Positions 6,309 to 14,360 of a stretch of 23,766 bases of DNA are shown in pieces; position 1 is the first letter of the stretch; every line of letters begins with the position of its first letter. The notes under the pieces were generated by a model. It did not search any database. It was not told where the DNA came from and worked only from the letters and a program-made list of their open reading frames with translations. The stretch is from Acidobacteriota bacterium (GTDB lineage: Bacteria; Acidobacteriota; Terriglobia; Terriglobales; Acidobacteriaceae). Location: assembly GCA_021780095.1 (NCBI GenBank), contig JAJXZK010000109.1:1-23766 (forward strand), written 5' to 3'. The translations under genes were made by a program, and so were the position numbers.

Positions 6309-7295
6309 ATGCCAAAATACTCGGTCGTGGTTCCGTTCCATAACGAAGAAGAAAGTGTTACCGCTCTCTATGACACTTTGAAAGCCGTTATGGAACAGGT
6401 AGGGGACCCGTTTGAACTGATCTTTGTCGACGATGGTTCGACAGATCGCACCTATCGCCTGTTGGAAGAGATTACTGCCGTCGACAGCCGCGTCATGGTC
6501 GTGAAGCTGCGCCGCAACTTTGGCCAGACCTCCGCGCTGGCTGCGGGCTTTGATCATGCCCAAGGGGATTTTGTCCTGGCGATGGATGGCGATCTGCAAC
6601 ACGATCCGGCAGAGATTCCGAATTTTCTTGCCAAGCTGGAAGAGGGCTACGACGTCGTCAGTGGCTGGCGCAAAGAACGCATCGATAATTTTGTGATGCG
6701 ACGCATTCCTTCCCGTTGCGCCAATTGGCTGATGGCGAAGCTGTCCGGCGTCGAGATTCACGATTTTGGGACGACCTACAAAGCGTATCGCAGGGAAGTG
6801 ATCCAGAATATTCCGTTGTACGGGGAGATGCACCGCTTTATTCCCGCCCTGGCTTCCTGGTATGGTGCATCGATTTGCGAGATTCCTATCAAGAACATCA
6901 ATCGCGAGCGGGGAAAATCGCACTACGGCATTTCGCGGACGTTCCGGGTGTTTTTTGACCTGATGACGATTCGCTTCCTGCTGAAGTACATGTCGCGGCC
7001 GATGCATTTCTTCGGCTCGCTGGGCGCGACCAGCATGATGGGCGGCTTCGCCCTATCGATGTGGCTGCTGATTTTGAAGGTCCTGACGCATCAGCACATC
7101 ATGGATCAGCACGGTCCTTTATTTGTCGTGGCGGGAGTTCTGATTCTGGCGGGCATCCAGTTGCTGGCCGTGGGTCTGATTGGCGAACTGCTGGTGCGGC
7201 ATTTCTATCAGGGCCAAGGGCGTGCGCCGTATACGATTGACCGAGTCATTCGCCTGAATGCGTCGGGAGAAGCCAGCATTCTGCGCGGAGAGTAA
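6309..7295 (+). CDS. Membrane-anchored GT2 glycosyltransferase (DPM1/ArnC/GtrB type)
   Basis: 328 residues. The N-terminal GT-A domain has SVVVPFHNEEES, the nucleotide-sugar motif DDGSTD (41-46) and the metal-binding DGDLQHDP (93-100). The C-terminus has two membrane segments (about residues 236-258 and 275-300), as in enzymes that transfer a sugar from a nucleotide donor to polyprenyl phosphate at the inner membrane. Probable role: making a polyprenyl-phosphate-linked sugar for envelope polysaccharide or lipid modification; substrate unknown. The ATG at 6309 fits the family start; the frame is open further upstream to 6186 but without homology. No Shine-Dalgarno is seen. A TATACT -10-like box at 6295-6300 ends only 8 nt before the ATG, so a leaderless message is possible. 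Confidence 0.9.
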   Translation: MPKYSVVVPFHNEEESVTALYDTLKAVMEQVGDPFELIFVDDGSTDRTYRLLEEITAVDSRVMVVKLRRNFGQTSALAAGFDHAQGDFVLAMDGDLQHDPAEIPNFLAKLEEGYDVVSGWRKERIDNFVMRRIPSRCANWLMAKLSGVEIHDFGTTYKAYRREVIQNIPLYGEMHRFIPALASWYGASICEIPIKNINRERGKSHYGISRTFRVFFDLMTIRFLLKYMSRPMHFFGSLGATSMMGGFALSMWLLILKVLTHQHIMDQHGPLFVVAGVLILAGIQLLAVGLIGELLVRHFYQGQGRAPYTIDRVIRLNASGEASILRGE

Positions 7296-7340
7296 TTCTC
7301 CGCCTGCTGCATCTTCCGCCATAGCCAGCTGAGGCCGCCC

Positions 7341-8309
7341 ATGAAAGCTATTCAAATTACCAAGACCGGTGGATCGGAAGTGATCTATGCGGTGGAATTG
7401 GCTCGTCCCGTTCCGGCCGCTGGCCAGGTGCTGGTGGAAGTAGAAGCCATTGGCGTCAACTTCATCGATATTTATTACCGCGAAGGTGTCTATCCTGCGC
7501 CGCTGCCGCTGACGCTGGGACAGGAAGGTGCCGGCGTTGTGGTTGAGCTCGGCGCGGAGGTGAAGCATCTTCGCGTGGGAGATCGCGTCGCCTGGTGCAC
7601 CTCCCTGGGCGCATATGCTGAGTTCGCCGTGGTTGCCGAGAAGGCATTGGTCGCTGTTCCCGCCAAGGTAACGTTTGAACAGGCAGCCGCCAGTCTTTTG
7701 CAGGGCATGACGGCGCAATACTTGACCACCACGACATTTCCGCTCAAATCCGGTAATACGGCGCTGGTCCATGCCGGGGCGGGCGGCGTGGGATTGCTGC
7801 TGACGCAGATGGCAGTTGAAGCGGGTGCGCATGTCATTTCTACTGTGTCGACTCCGGAGAAGGCGGAGCTGGCTCGCGCGGCGGGCGCACAGGACGTGAT
7901 TTTGTATTCGCAGGAGGACTTTGAGCCTGCGGTGAAAAGGATCACTGGCGGTAGAGGCGTCGACGTTGTGTACGATTCAGTTGGCAAAGATACCTTCGAG
8001 CGATCCTTGAACTGTTTGCGGCATCGCGGAATGCTGGTGTTATTTGGTGCCTCCAGCGGTTCGGTGCCTCCGTTCGACCTGATCCAGCTTTCCCGTGGCG
8101 GATCATTATTTTTGACGCGTCCCAGCCTGGCGCACTACGTGGAGAGCAGGGAAGAGCTGGAGGCTCGGTCGGCGGATGTTTTTGGTCGCATCGAGCGGGG
8201 CACCCTGAAGCTGCGCGTCCATCAAAGTTTTACGCTGGCAGATGCGGCCAAGGCACAAGATGCCTTGAAATCTCGCGCCACGACAGGGAAATTGCTGCTG
8301 GTTCCGTAA
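7341..8309 (+). CDS. qor: NADPH:quinone oxidoreductase (zeta-crystallin type, MDR family)
   Basis: 322 residues, the usual length. This zinc-free medium-chain dehydrogenase reduces quinones or similar enones with NADPH. Visible: the catalytic-domain opening MKAIQITKTGGSEV, GVNFIDIYYREGVYP, the LGQEGAG motif (about 59-65), and the Rossmann nucleotide-binding stretch HAGAGGVG (144-151). The zinc-binding residues of alcohol dehydrogenases are absent, as expected. The gene starts 45 nt after the glycosyltransferase and could be co-transcribed with it. It converges with cpsB, with a possible terminator hairpin inside the cpsB 3' end. Cytoplasmic; substrate not predictable. Confidence 0.92.
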   Translation: MKAIQITKTGGSEVIYAVELARPVPAAGQVLVEVEAIGVNFIDIYYREGVYPAPLPLTLGQEGAGVVVELGAEVKHLRVGDRVAWCTSLGAYAEFAVVAEKALVAVPAKVTFEQAAASLLQGMTAQYLTTTTFPLKSGNTALVHAGAGGVGLLLTQMAVEAGAHVISTVSTPEKAELARAAGAQDVILYSQEDFEPAVKRITGGRGVDVVYDSVGKDTFERSLNCLRHRGMLVLFGASSGSVPPFDLIQLSRGGSLFLTRPSLAHYVESREELEARSADVFGRIERGTLKLRVHQSFTLADAAKAQDALKSRATTGKLLLVP

Positions 8310-8426
8310 ATTCTGTGCCGCGTATTAGGATGGGATTTACCCCACTCAAGCCAACATCCTTTTGGCTAGAGAGGGATCAGTAGAATTGTCACGTCCCGCA
8401 ACGAAACAGCCAGGGGTGAAAACACG

Positions 8427-9227
8427 CTACCCGCGGCGGAACATGGAGAATAGGCCGCGTTTTTTTGGTGCGGTAAATTCTTCATTTTCTTCGAAGGCGC
8501 GCGCTGGCTCCGGTTGCTCCGGCAATCCATTTCCATCAAACACTGCTTGTGGATTTTGCACACAGAGGCGTTCCGCGGTTTCCTCTCCGTAGTGCTGGGA
8601 GAGGAATTCGAAGGCCTTGCTCATCACAGGGGGTCGGGACGTTGTATTGTGGGCGTCGGTGGCAATCATGTGCACCCACCCCCAATCGAGAAGCTCGCGA
8701 GCAATGCGCTGCGGACCTCGGCCGAAACCGCCGGTGAGCGAACCCGCCGTGACCTGCACCAGGCAGCCCATGCGCAGCCACTGCGCCAGTTTTTCCGGTT
8801 TCTGCATCAGGGTCAAGTTGCGTTCCGGATGAGTCAGGATGGGAACCATGCCGGCGACCGCCATCTCATAAAAGCTGGAGGATATATTTTGCGGAATGCC
8901 GAAATCAGGAAACTCCACCAACAAATATTTCTTGCCGTTGACCGTATATTTAGTCGGGTGGGTCAGCGCGTCTTCAATATTGTCGAAGCTTAAATGGAAG
9001 TCGCAACCAAGACCGAGCGTCAGGCGATCACCAAGCTTCCGTTGCAACTCGGCCAGCAGCGAAGCATTCTCTTCCGGGCGAAAGATGTAATCGCTGTTGG
9101 CGTGCGGTGTGCATGCGACGTGAGTGATGCCATCCTTGATGGCAATCTTCGCCATCTCGAGCGAGGTCTCCCAATCTCTGGCGCCATCGTCGAGCCCAGG
9201 TAACAGATGGTGATGAATGTCGATCAT
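8427..9227 (-). CDS. cpsB: CpsB/YwqE-type tyrosine-protein phosphatase (PHP domain)
   Basis: 266 residues. Manganese-dependent PHP-family phosphatase that removes phosphate from tyrosine kinases controlling capsule or exopolysaccharide export. The start MIDIHHHLLPGLDDGA carries the family's first metal-binding motif (D3, H5, H7); further ligands appear in VACTPHA (H42), VEFPDF (E108), LTHPERN (H134) and ATDAH (D198, H200). The last ~30 residues (PEPARAFEENEE..., ending KKRGLFSMFRRG) are a low-complexity tail. The ATG at 9227 fits the family; upstream codons lack homology. It lies 25 nt downstream of purQ on the same strand. No polysaccharide export or kinase gene is adjacent in the window, though the GT2 gene at 6309 could act in the same process. 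Confidence 0.88.
   Translation of the reverse strand: MIDIHHHLLPGLDDGARDWETSLEMAKIAIKDGITHVACTPHANSDYIFRPEENASLLAELQRKLGDRLTLGLGCDFHLSFDNIEDALTHPTKYTVNGKKYLLVEFPDFGIPQNISSSFYEMAVAGMVPILTHPERNLTLMQKPEKLAQWLRMGCLVQVTAGSLTGGFGRGPQRIARELLDWGWVHMIATDAHNTTSRPPVMSKAFEFLSQHYGEETAERLCVQNPQAVFDGNGLPEQPEPARAFEENEEFTAPKKRGLFSMFRRG
8432..8466 (+). terminator. Possible intrinsic terminator of the qor transcript
   Basis: CGCGGC at 8432-8437 and GCCGCG at 8454-8459 form a 6-bp GC-only stem with a 16-nt loop, followed directly by seven T residues (8460-8466). It lies 123 nt after the qor stop, inside the 3' end of the opposite-strand cpsB gene, where the A-run encodes its lysines. The long loop weakens the call. 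Confidence 0.4.
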
Positions 9228-9252
9228 AGTTTGCCGAACGGTCGTTCCTGCT

Positions 9253-9951
9253 TCAATCCTGTCCTGCCAGAGTTGCCACCATCGATTGGAAGATGCGCAG
9301 TCCGTCCGCCGAGCCCAGCAACGCTTCACTCGATCGGTCAGGGTGCGGCATCATCCCCAGCACATTGCGTCCTTCACTTAAGATACCGGCAATATTCTGC
9401 AGAGAGCCGTTGGGGTTGGCTTCCGGTGTAATCTCGCCCGCGGCTGTCGAGTAGCGAAAGGCAATGCGGCGCTGCGCTTCGAGTTGCTTGAGGGTAGCGG
9501 GGTCACAGAAGTAATTTCCCTCCATGTGGCCGATGGGAATCTTCAGGACCTGGCCTTCCTGCAACAGGTTGGTGAAGGGAGAATCGCTGGTTTCTGTGCG
9601 CAGATGAATCTGTTTGCAAATGTATTTCAGTCCCGAGTTGCGCATCAGTGCGCCGGGCAGCAGGCCGCTCTCCGTCAGGATTTGAAATCCGTTGCAGATG
9701 CCCAGCACCAGGCCGCCGGACGCAGCAAATTTCTTGACTGACTGCATGATGGGCGCGAAGTGGGCGATGGCGCCGGTGCGAAGATAATCGCCATAGGCGA
9801 AGCCGCCGGGCACAAGAATAGCATCGCAATTCTCAAGCTGTTCGCTTTCGTGCCACAGAAAAACGACTGGCTCGCCCACCACTTCGGAGATGACGTGGTA
9901 GGTGTCGTGATCGCAGTTGGAACCAGGAAAGACAAGCACGCCAAATTTCAT
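9253..9951 (-). CDS. purQ: Phosphoribosylformylglycinamidine synthase, glutaminase subunit
   Basis: 232 residues. Class I glutamine amidotransferase subunit supplying ammonia to PurL in step four of purine synthesis. Visible: [14 protein letters not shown] opening, [12 protein letters not shown] (oxyanion/glutamine site), the nucleophile C86 in GICNGFQIL, and the catalytic His-Glu near the end in MPHPDRSSE. The ATG at 9951 was preferred; an ATG two codons upstream (9957) is equally possible. Frames reaching further upstream add non-homologous residues. PurS and PurL are not adjacent here, so the small-PurL pathway parts lie elsewhere. Probably co-transcribed with cpsB. Confidence 0.95.
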   Translation of the reverse strand: MKFGVLVFPGSNCDHDTYHVISEVVGEPVVFLWHESEQLENCDAILVPGGFAYGDYLRTGAIAHFAPIMQSVKKFAASGGLVLGICNGFQILTESGLLPGALMRNSGLKYICKQIHLRTETSDSPFTNLLQEGQVLKIPIGHMEGNYFCDPATLKQLEAQRRIAFRYSTAAGEITPEANPNGSLQNIAGILSEGRNVLGMMPHPDRSSEALLGSADGLRIFQSMVATLAGQD

Positions 9952-10113
9952 TTGCATGTAGTTTATCAGCGGATTTCGGGTTGCTATGATCACAGAATTC
10001 CATGGGAGAGGCTTTTTGGCTGATGGGCCGCACACGGGTGTCGCTTTCGTGTCAATCGTATTGAATTCGCGCTCTCGTTGTCGCCAGCACTGCAAGACCC
10101 AGGGCGTCCGGCA

Positions 10114-10617
10114 ATGAACGAGCCACAGACTCGGCGATCCAACTTCCATCCGGCGACGCTGGGTCCTCCGGCGGTGAAAGCTGGACGAGCGTTGCTGCAC
10201 TGGTTGCGAGCGACCTTTGTCGACGCTTTGCTGGTGGGAGCCCTATGGCTGATTGGTTTGTGGCTGCTGCATATTCCCCTGGCGCCGTTGTGGGCCTTGA
10301 TTGCTGCGCTGGTGCAATTCATCCCGCAATTCGGGGGTATGCTGGCATTGATCGGGCCGAGTCTGACGCTGCTCTTTACCGATGGCGGATGGGTGAACTT
10401 TGGTCTGCTGCTGGGAGTTTATGCGGTCATCGTTGTCATCGACCAACTGGGCTTGCAGCCCTGGCTGATGAAAAGAAATGCCAAGGTGCCGATCTGGGCA
10501 TCGATCTTCGGGCCAATCCTGTTGGGGATCGTCATTCCATTTTGGGGAGTGTTGCTGGCGCCACCCTTGTTGGCAGTCATTTTTGCATTTCGTAAGCCAC
10601 GGTCGCGGAAAGCGTAG
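10114..10617 (+). CDS. Short AI-2E / PerM-family-like membrane protein
   Basis: 167 residues with about four membrane segments. The region [38 protein letters not shown] and [17 protein letters not shown] resembles the C-terminal half of the AI-2E transporter (PerM, formerly UPF0118) family, which exports small molecules or acts as a cation/proton antiporter; usual length is about 330-370 residues with eight segments. No remnant of the N-terminal half is visible upstream (9952-10113), so this is either a truncated copy or a genuinely short variant. The ATG at 10114 has a weak AGGG upstream; an in-frame start at 10078 is possible. It is divergent from purQ with 162 bp between them. Confidence 0.65.
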   Translation: MNEPQTRRSNFHPATLGPPAVKAGRALLHWLRATFVDALLVGALWLIGLWLLHIPLAPLWALIAALVQFIPQFGGMLALIGPSLTLLFTDGGWVNFGLLLGVYAVIVVIDQLGLQPWLMKRNAKVPIWASIFGPILLGIVIPFWGVLLAPPLLAVIFAFRKPRSRKA

Positions 10618-10727
10618 ACCAGCGACGCCATCCCCGCTAATTTTCCGCCTTGGTGGGCTGTTTTTAGCCGCTTTTTTGAAGACGGCGCGCTTAGGGGAAG
10701 GGGCGGAGGCCGTTCTTTCCCAGCGTG

Positions 10728-10744
10728 ATAAAATCAGGTTTTAT
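10728..10744 (+). promoter_or_regulatory. AT-rich inverted repeat upstream of yebC, possible promoter/operator
   Basis: ATAAAA-TCAGG-TTTTAT forms a 6-bp inverted repeat in otherwise GC-rich sequence, 66 bp before the yebC start. TAAAAT at 10729-10734 could be a -10 box, but no clear -35 is present. Confidence 0.3.
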
Positions 10745-10809
10745 GCGGACGCGTCGCGGCCGCGGTAGCATCTTTAATTTTCATCGAAAGTAGTTCACGA
10801 GGGTCTTCC

Positions 10810-11559
10810 ATGTCCGGCCATTCAAAATGGGCCACCATCAAGCATAAGAAGGGCGCGACCGACGCCAAACGCGGCAAGATTTTCACGCGCCTAATCAAGG
10901 AAATCACCATGGCTGCGCGGGCCGGCGGGGGAGATCCAGACGGCAATCCGCGGCTGCGTGGGGCCATTGCGGCTGCCAAAGCGGAAAACATGCCGCAGGA
11001 CAATATCAAGCGCGCGATTCAACGCGGTACGGGTGAGCTGGAAGGTGCGGCCTACGAGGAAATCATGTTCGAGGGTTACGGTCCCGGTGGCGTTGCCGTC
11101 ATCGTGGAAGCGACGACCGATAATCGCAATCGGACGGTCAGCGAAATTCGCCATGGATTTTCAAAGAACGGCGGCAACCTGGGCGAATCGAATTCCGTGT
11201 CATGGATGTTTTCGAAGAAGGGTCTCATCTCCGTTGCCAAGTCGGCTGCGGGTGAAGACAAACTGATGGATCTGGTGCTGGAAGCCGGCGGCGACGATAT
11301 TCGCGATGAAGGCGATTCGTGGGAAATCATTACCGAGCCGGCCGCTTTCGAGGCCGTTCTGGCAGCGATCAAGGGCGCAGGCATCGAGACGCAGATGGCA
11401 GAAGTGACGATGCTGGCCTCCACCTACACCAAGCTGGAAGGCTCGGCGGCAGCGCAGATGATTCGCCTGCTGGAGGCGTTGGAAGATCAGGATGATGTGC
11501 AGAATGTGTATTCCAACTTCGATATCGACGCCAAGCAGATGGAAGAAGTCGCGGGCTGA
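10810..11559 (+). CDS. yebC: YebC/PmpR family protein (TACO1-like)
   Basis: 249 residues, the normal family length. Signature opening [22 protein letters not shown], then [23 protein letters not shown] and [18 protein letters not shown]. Family members were described as DNA-binding regulators (PmpR) and more recently, like mitochondrial TACO1, as ribosome-associated factors that ease translation of proline stretches; I cannot tell which applies here. Cytoplasmic. CGAGGG about 8 nt before the ATG is a good ribosome site. The gene is often next to ruvC in other bacteria, but not here. Confidence 0.95.
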   Translation: MSGHSKWATIKHKKGATDAKRGKIFTRLIKEITMAARAGGGDPDGNPRLRGAIAAAKAENMPQDNIKRAIQRGTGELEGAAYEEIMFEGYGPGGVAVIVEATTDNRNRTVSEIRHGFSKNGGNLGESNSVSWMFSKKGLISVAKSAAGEDKLMDLVLEAGGDDIRDEGDSWEIITEPAAFEAVLAAIKGAGIETQMAEVTMLASTYTKLEGSAAAQMIRLLEALEDQDDVQNVYSNFDIDAKQMEEVAG

Positions 11560-11640
11560 GGAAGACCTGTCCTGACACCCGTCAAAGAAAATAAGATTGA
11601 CGCCCACGCGCTCAGCGTGGGGCGGTATGTTGGAGCGCTC

Positions 11641-12354
11641 TTGAAGAAGTCGATGGTTGTGTTGGCTGTGTTTTTGCTTGGCATGGTGCCGGTTTCTCTC
11701 TCCCAGACAAGTTCCTCGACTATCCCTTCGGATGCAGGCCGCACTGCGTCGATACAGACCGGTTCCAGCGATGATTTTGTTTCCCACGCGATGAAGCGTG
11801 ACCCGTGGGACCGCGGAGTTTTCATCGACGGCGGATTTGGTACGTCGGGAGAAACCAGCGATCATTTTCTGAACGCAGGCGTGCGCATCGGAAAAGTGTT
11901 GACGGACGCAGCCGGCCCGGGAATTCTCCGCGGGCAATTCGAATACGCGATCGAACTGATTCCATACTGGCAGGCATTTACGCCGAAAGAGACTTACACG
12001 CTTGGACCGCAATTGCCCTCGGTCACCACTGGCGGCACCTACACCGGGCTCAGCATGACACCGGCGATTTTTCGCTGGAACCTGGTTCGATGGAAGCGCG
12101 TGATGCCGTGGCTGCAAGGCGGGGGGGGCCTGATTTGGACCAATCATAAGTTTCCGCCGAATGGTTCGCGAGGCACCAGCGTCTGGAATTTTGAGCCGCA
12201 GATTGGCGTGGGCATGCATTATTTCGTAAAGCGGGACCGGGCGATCACCTTTGCGGCGAATGCCGTTCATATTTCTAATGCCAGCCTAGGGGATGCGAAC
12301 CCTGGCGTTAATGCAACTGTCCAATTCCAAATTGGCTACACGTGGTGGAAGTGA
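11641..12354 (+). CDS. PagL-like lipid A 3-O-deacylase / acyloxyacyl hydrolase family outer-membrane protein
   Basis: About 237 residues: signal peptide (KK, then MVVLAVFLLGMVPVSLS) followed by an eight-stranded-barrel-like sequence ending in an aromatic residue cluster. The C-terminal motif HISNASLGDANPG matches the PagL family motif HxSNA, giving catalytic H210 and S212. At the position of the third catalytic residue (Glu140 of Pseudomonas PagL, 14 residues after His) there is Asn. PagL removes the 3-position acyl chain of lipid A in the outer membrane; activity here is therefore uncertain. Start: TTG at 11641 has GGAG 5 nt upstream and supplies a charged n-region; GTG at 11617 and ATG at 11677 are alternatives. 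ftcD starts 13 nt downstream. Confidence 0.72.
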   Translation: MKKSMVVLAVFLLGMVPVSLSQTSSSTIPSDAGRTASIQTGSSDDFVSHAMKRDPWDRGVFIDGGFGTSGETSDHFLNAGVRIGKVLTDAAGPGILRGQFEYAIELIPYWQAFTPKETYTLGPQLPSVTTGGTYTGLSMTPAIFRWNLVRWKRVMPWLQGGGGLIWTNHKFPPNGSRGTSVWNFEPQIGVGMHYFVKRDRAITFAANAVHISNASLGDANPGVNATVQFQIGYTWWK

Positions 12355-12367
12355 GAAACGCGTCTCG

Positions 12368-13282
12368 ATGAATACGAAGGAATCCGTGATCGAGTGTGTT
12401 CCGAATTTCTCAGAAGGAACCAATGTGGCCGCTGTGCGCGAGATTGTGCATGCCATGCAGGTGGATGGGGTTTCCTTGCTGGACTACTCGCTTGACCCGG
12501 ACCACAACCGGTCGGTGGTTACGATTGCGGGGGCTCCGGGGCCGGTGATGGAATCGGTTTTGCGAGGAGTGGGTAAATCCACTGAATTGATTGATATGAC
12601 GGCGCAGCACGGCGTCCATCCCCGCATTGGAGCGGCCGACGTGGTTCCGCTGGTGCCGATTCGCAATATCTCTTTGCCGGAGTGTGCCGCGCTTGCCCAT
12701 CAACTAGGGCAGGAAATTTGGAAGCGCCATCATGTTCCGGTGTACTTTTATGAAGCGGCGGCGTTGCGCCCGGATAGGCGATTGCTAGAGCATATTCGCA
12801 ATGGCCAATTTGAGGGTCTGCGAAAAAAAGTACAGCAGGATGCGGCCAGCCGGCCGGATGTCGGCGGTCCTTCGCTGCATCCCAAGGCCGGGGCGGTGGC
12901 TGTGGGAGCACGACAATTGTTGATTGCCTGCAATGTCTTCCTGAGTACCGGAAATGTCGGGATTGCGCGTTCGATCGCGCGGGACATCCGCGCAGCCAGC
13001 GGTGGACTTGCCGGACTGAAGGCGATGGGCGTGCTGGTCAGCGGCAAGGCGCAGGTGTCGATGAACATCACAGATTTTCACGCCACCCCTGTCAGCAAGG
13101 TGTATCAGGCCGTGAAGGATGCCGCGGCGCAGCTGGGTGCACAACCGGATCGGGTGGAACTGATCGGGTTAGTGCCCGAAGCGGCCGTCGAACCGGGCAG
13201 CGAATGGATGGCGCTGGCGACGAACTTCTCGGTTGCGCGGACGCTGGAGAGTAGACTGGAAACACCAATGATTTGGCCTTAA
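12368..13282 (+). CDS. ftcD: Glutamate formimidoyltransferase
   Basis: 304 residues: formimidoyltransferase domains only, without the cyclodeaminase domain of the mammalian bifunctional enzyme. It transfers the formimino group of N-formimino-L-glutamate to tetrahydrofolate, a late step of histidine degradation. Visible: ECVPNFSEG at the N-terminus, LLDYSLDPDHNRSVVT, and HGVHPRIGAADVVP with the likely catalytic His84. The ATG at 12368 matches the family start; a longer frame overlaps the preceding gene and lacks homology. It lies 13 nt after the PagL-like gene, so the two may share a transcript, though no functional link is known. No hut genes are visible nearby. Later folE (20.9 kb) is also folate related but distant. 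Confidence 0.93.
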   Translation: MNTKESVIECVPNFSEGTNVAAVREIVHAMQVDGVSLLDYSLDPDHNRSVVTIAGAPGPVMESVLRGVGKSTELIDMTAQHGVHPRIGAADVVPLVPIRNISLPECAALAHQLGQEIWKRHHVPVYFYEAAALRPDRRLLEHIRNGQFEGLRKKVQQDAASRPDVGGPSLHPKAGAVAVGARQLLIACNVFLSTGNVGIARSIARDIRAASGGLAGLKAMGVLVSGKAQVSMNITDFHATPVSKVYQAVKDAAAQLGAQPDRVELIGLVPEAAVEPGSEWMALATNFSVARTLESRLETPMIWP

Positions 13283-13400
13283 CGTCCAGCGTATAGGCGC
13301 TCAATGTGACTTCGGCCATCGTCGCGCGTCGAAGATGACAGCGCTTCGATATCGTCGGGCGGCCATGAGAGACCGCACCCAAATTTGTGAGGAGTTGTAG

Positions 13401-14360
13401 ATGAATCGTTGGAGAAATGTTCTAAGTTACAGCGTCGGGTCTATCGCCCTGGCAACGCTGACGTTGTCGGCGTCGGCATCGCAGCTTGCGACGGAGTCCC
13501 AGGCGGCCGTGCCCAAGGATGTGCAGCAGCTGATCGTCGTCGATTATCAAGCGATGGAGAATTCCGACATCGCGATGAAACTGCGCGCCAAGGTTTTGCC
13601 GCCAGAACTGAAACGCCTGCAGGACGCCTTGCAGCAGTCGGGCATGAATGTGGACCAGAGCGTCGTCCAGTTGGCGTTCGCTTCCTATCGCGTTCCGGGG
13701 GATGTGTCGTCGCGAATCGTGGGCATCGCGTCTGGCCAGTTCCCAGTGCAGCGGTTCACGGAGAATTTTAAGAAGCATCACGTCAAAGGCACGTTAGTGC
13801 GGAACGAGATGATCTACCCCATGGGCAACACGGGATTGAGTGTCGTATTTCTCGATCAGACCACGATGATCTTCGGTTCGCTCGAGGCGATCCGGGATTC
13901 CCTCGACGCACGAGACGGGATCAAGCCCAGCTTCCTGACCAATACGGCTATGCAGAACCTGATACCGGCGCTGCAGGATGAAGCCGTGTGGAGCATCCTC
14001 GATCAAAAAGGTACACAAGAGATGATGAAGTCCGTGCTTGGGCAGGCTGCGCAGGTGGCTGACTTTAGCACCGTAAAGAACAGCCTGGTTGGGTCGCGGT
14101 ACACAATGGACTTTAACCAGGGCGTTAGATTTTCTTTGGATGTCATTACACCCGATACGGTTACGGCTGCCACAATGTCGTCGTTAATGGGTGCAGCCGC
14201 GATGATGGAGAAGCTGAACGCCACTCCGACGGAGCAGCAAGCGATCGCAGCGACGAATATTACCTCTAGTGGAAACGTACTTCAGGTGCGCTTTGTCACT
14301 TCGGATGATCAGTTCGCTTCGCTGCTGAACTCACAATTGTTTCAGTCCGTGATTCACTGA
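13401..14360 (+). CDS. Exported protein of unknown function
   Basis: 319 residues. Clear signal peptide: MNRWRN, then a hydrophobic stretch (VGSIALATLTLSASAS) with probable cleavage around residues 27-36. The mature part is mixed alpha/beta, with few cysteines and no membrane helices: LPPELKRLQDALQQSGMNVD, repeated phrases such as VGIASGQF and MIFGSLEAIRDSLDARDG. I do not recognise a named family; the layout resembles periplasmic scoring or DUF-type proteins of Acidobacteriota. The ATG at 13401 has GGAG 8 nt upstream. It stands alone, 118 bp after ftcD and before a long gene-free stretch. A substrate-binding or stress role would be a guess. Confidence 0.75.
   Translation: MNRWRNVLSYSVGSIALATLTLSASASQLATESQAAVPKDVQQLIVVDYQAMENSDIAMKLRAKVLPPELKRLQDALQQSGMNVDQSVVQLAFASYRVPGDVSSRIVGIASGQFPVQRFTENFKKHHVKGTLVRNEMIYPMGNTGLSVVFLDQTTMIFGSLEAIRDSLDARDGIKPSFLTNTAMQNLIPALQDEAVWSILDQKGTQEMMKSVLGQAAQVADFSTVKNSLVGSRYTMDFNQGVRFSLDVITPDTVTAATMSSLMGAAAMMEKLNATPTEQQAIAATNITSSGNVLQVRFVTSDDQFASLLNSQLFQSVIH

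Noticed and set aside
8349..8367. AGCCAA/TTGGCT hairpin after qor as terminator
   Set aside because: 7-nt loop, weak stem and no T-run on either strand.
11200..12270. 356-codon minus-strand open frame
   Set aside because: Antisense to yebC and the PagL-like gene, both with clear family motifs; the translation is His/Arg-rich noise.
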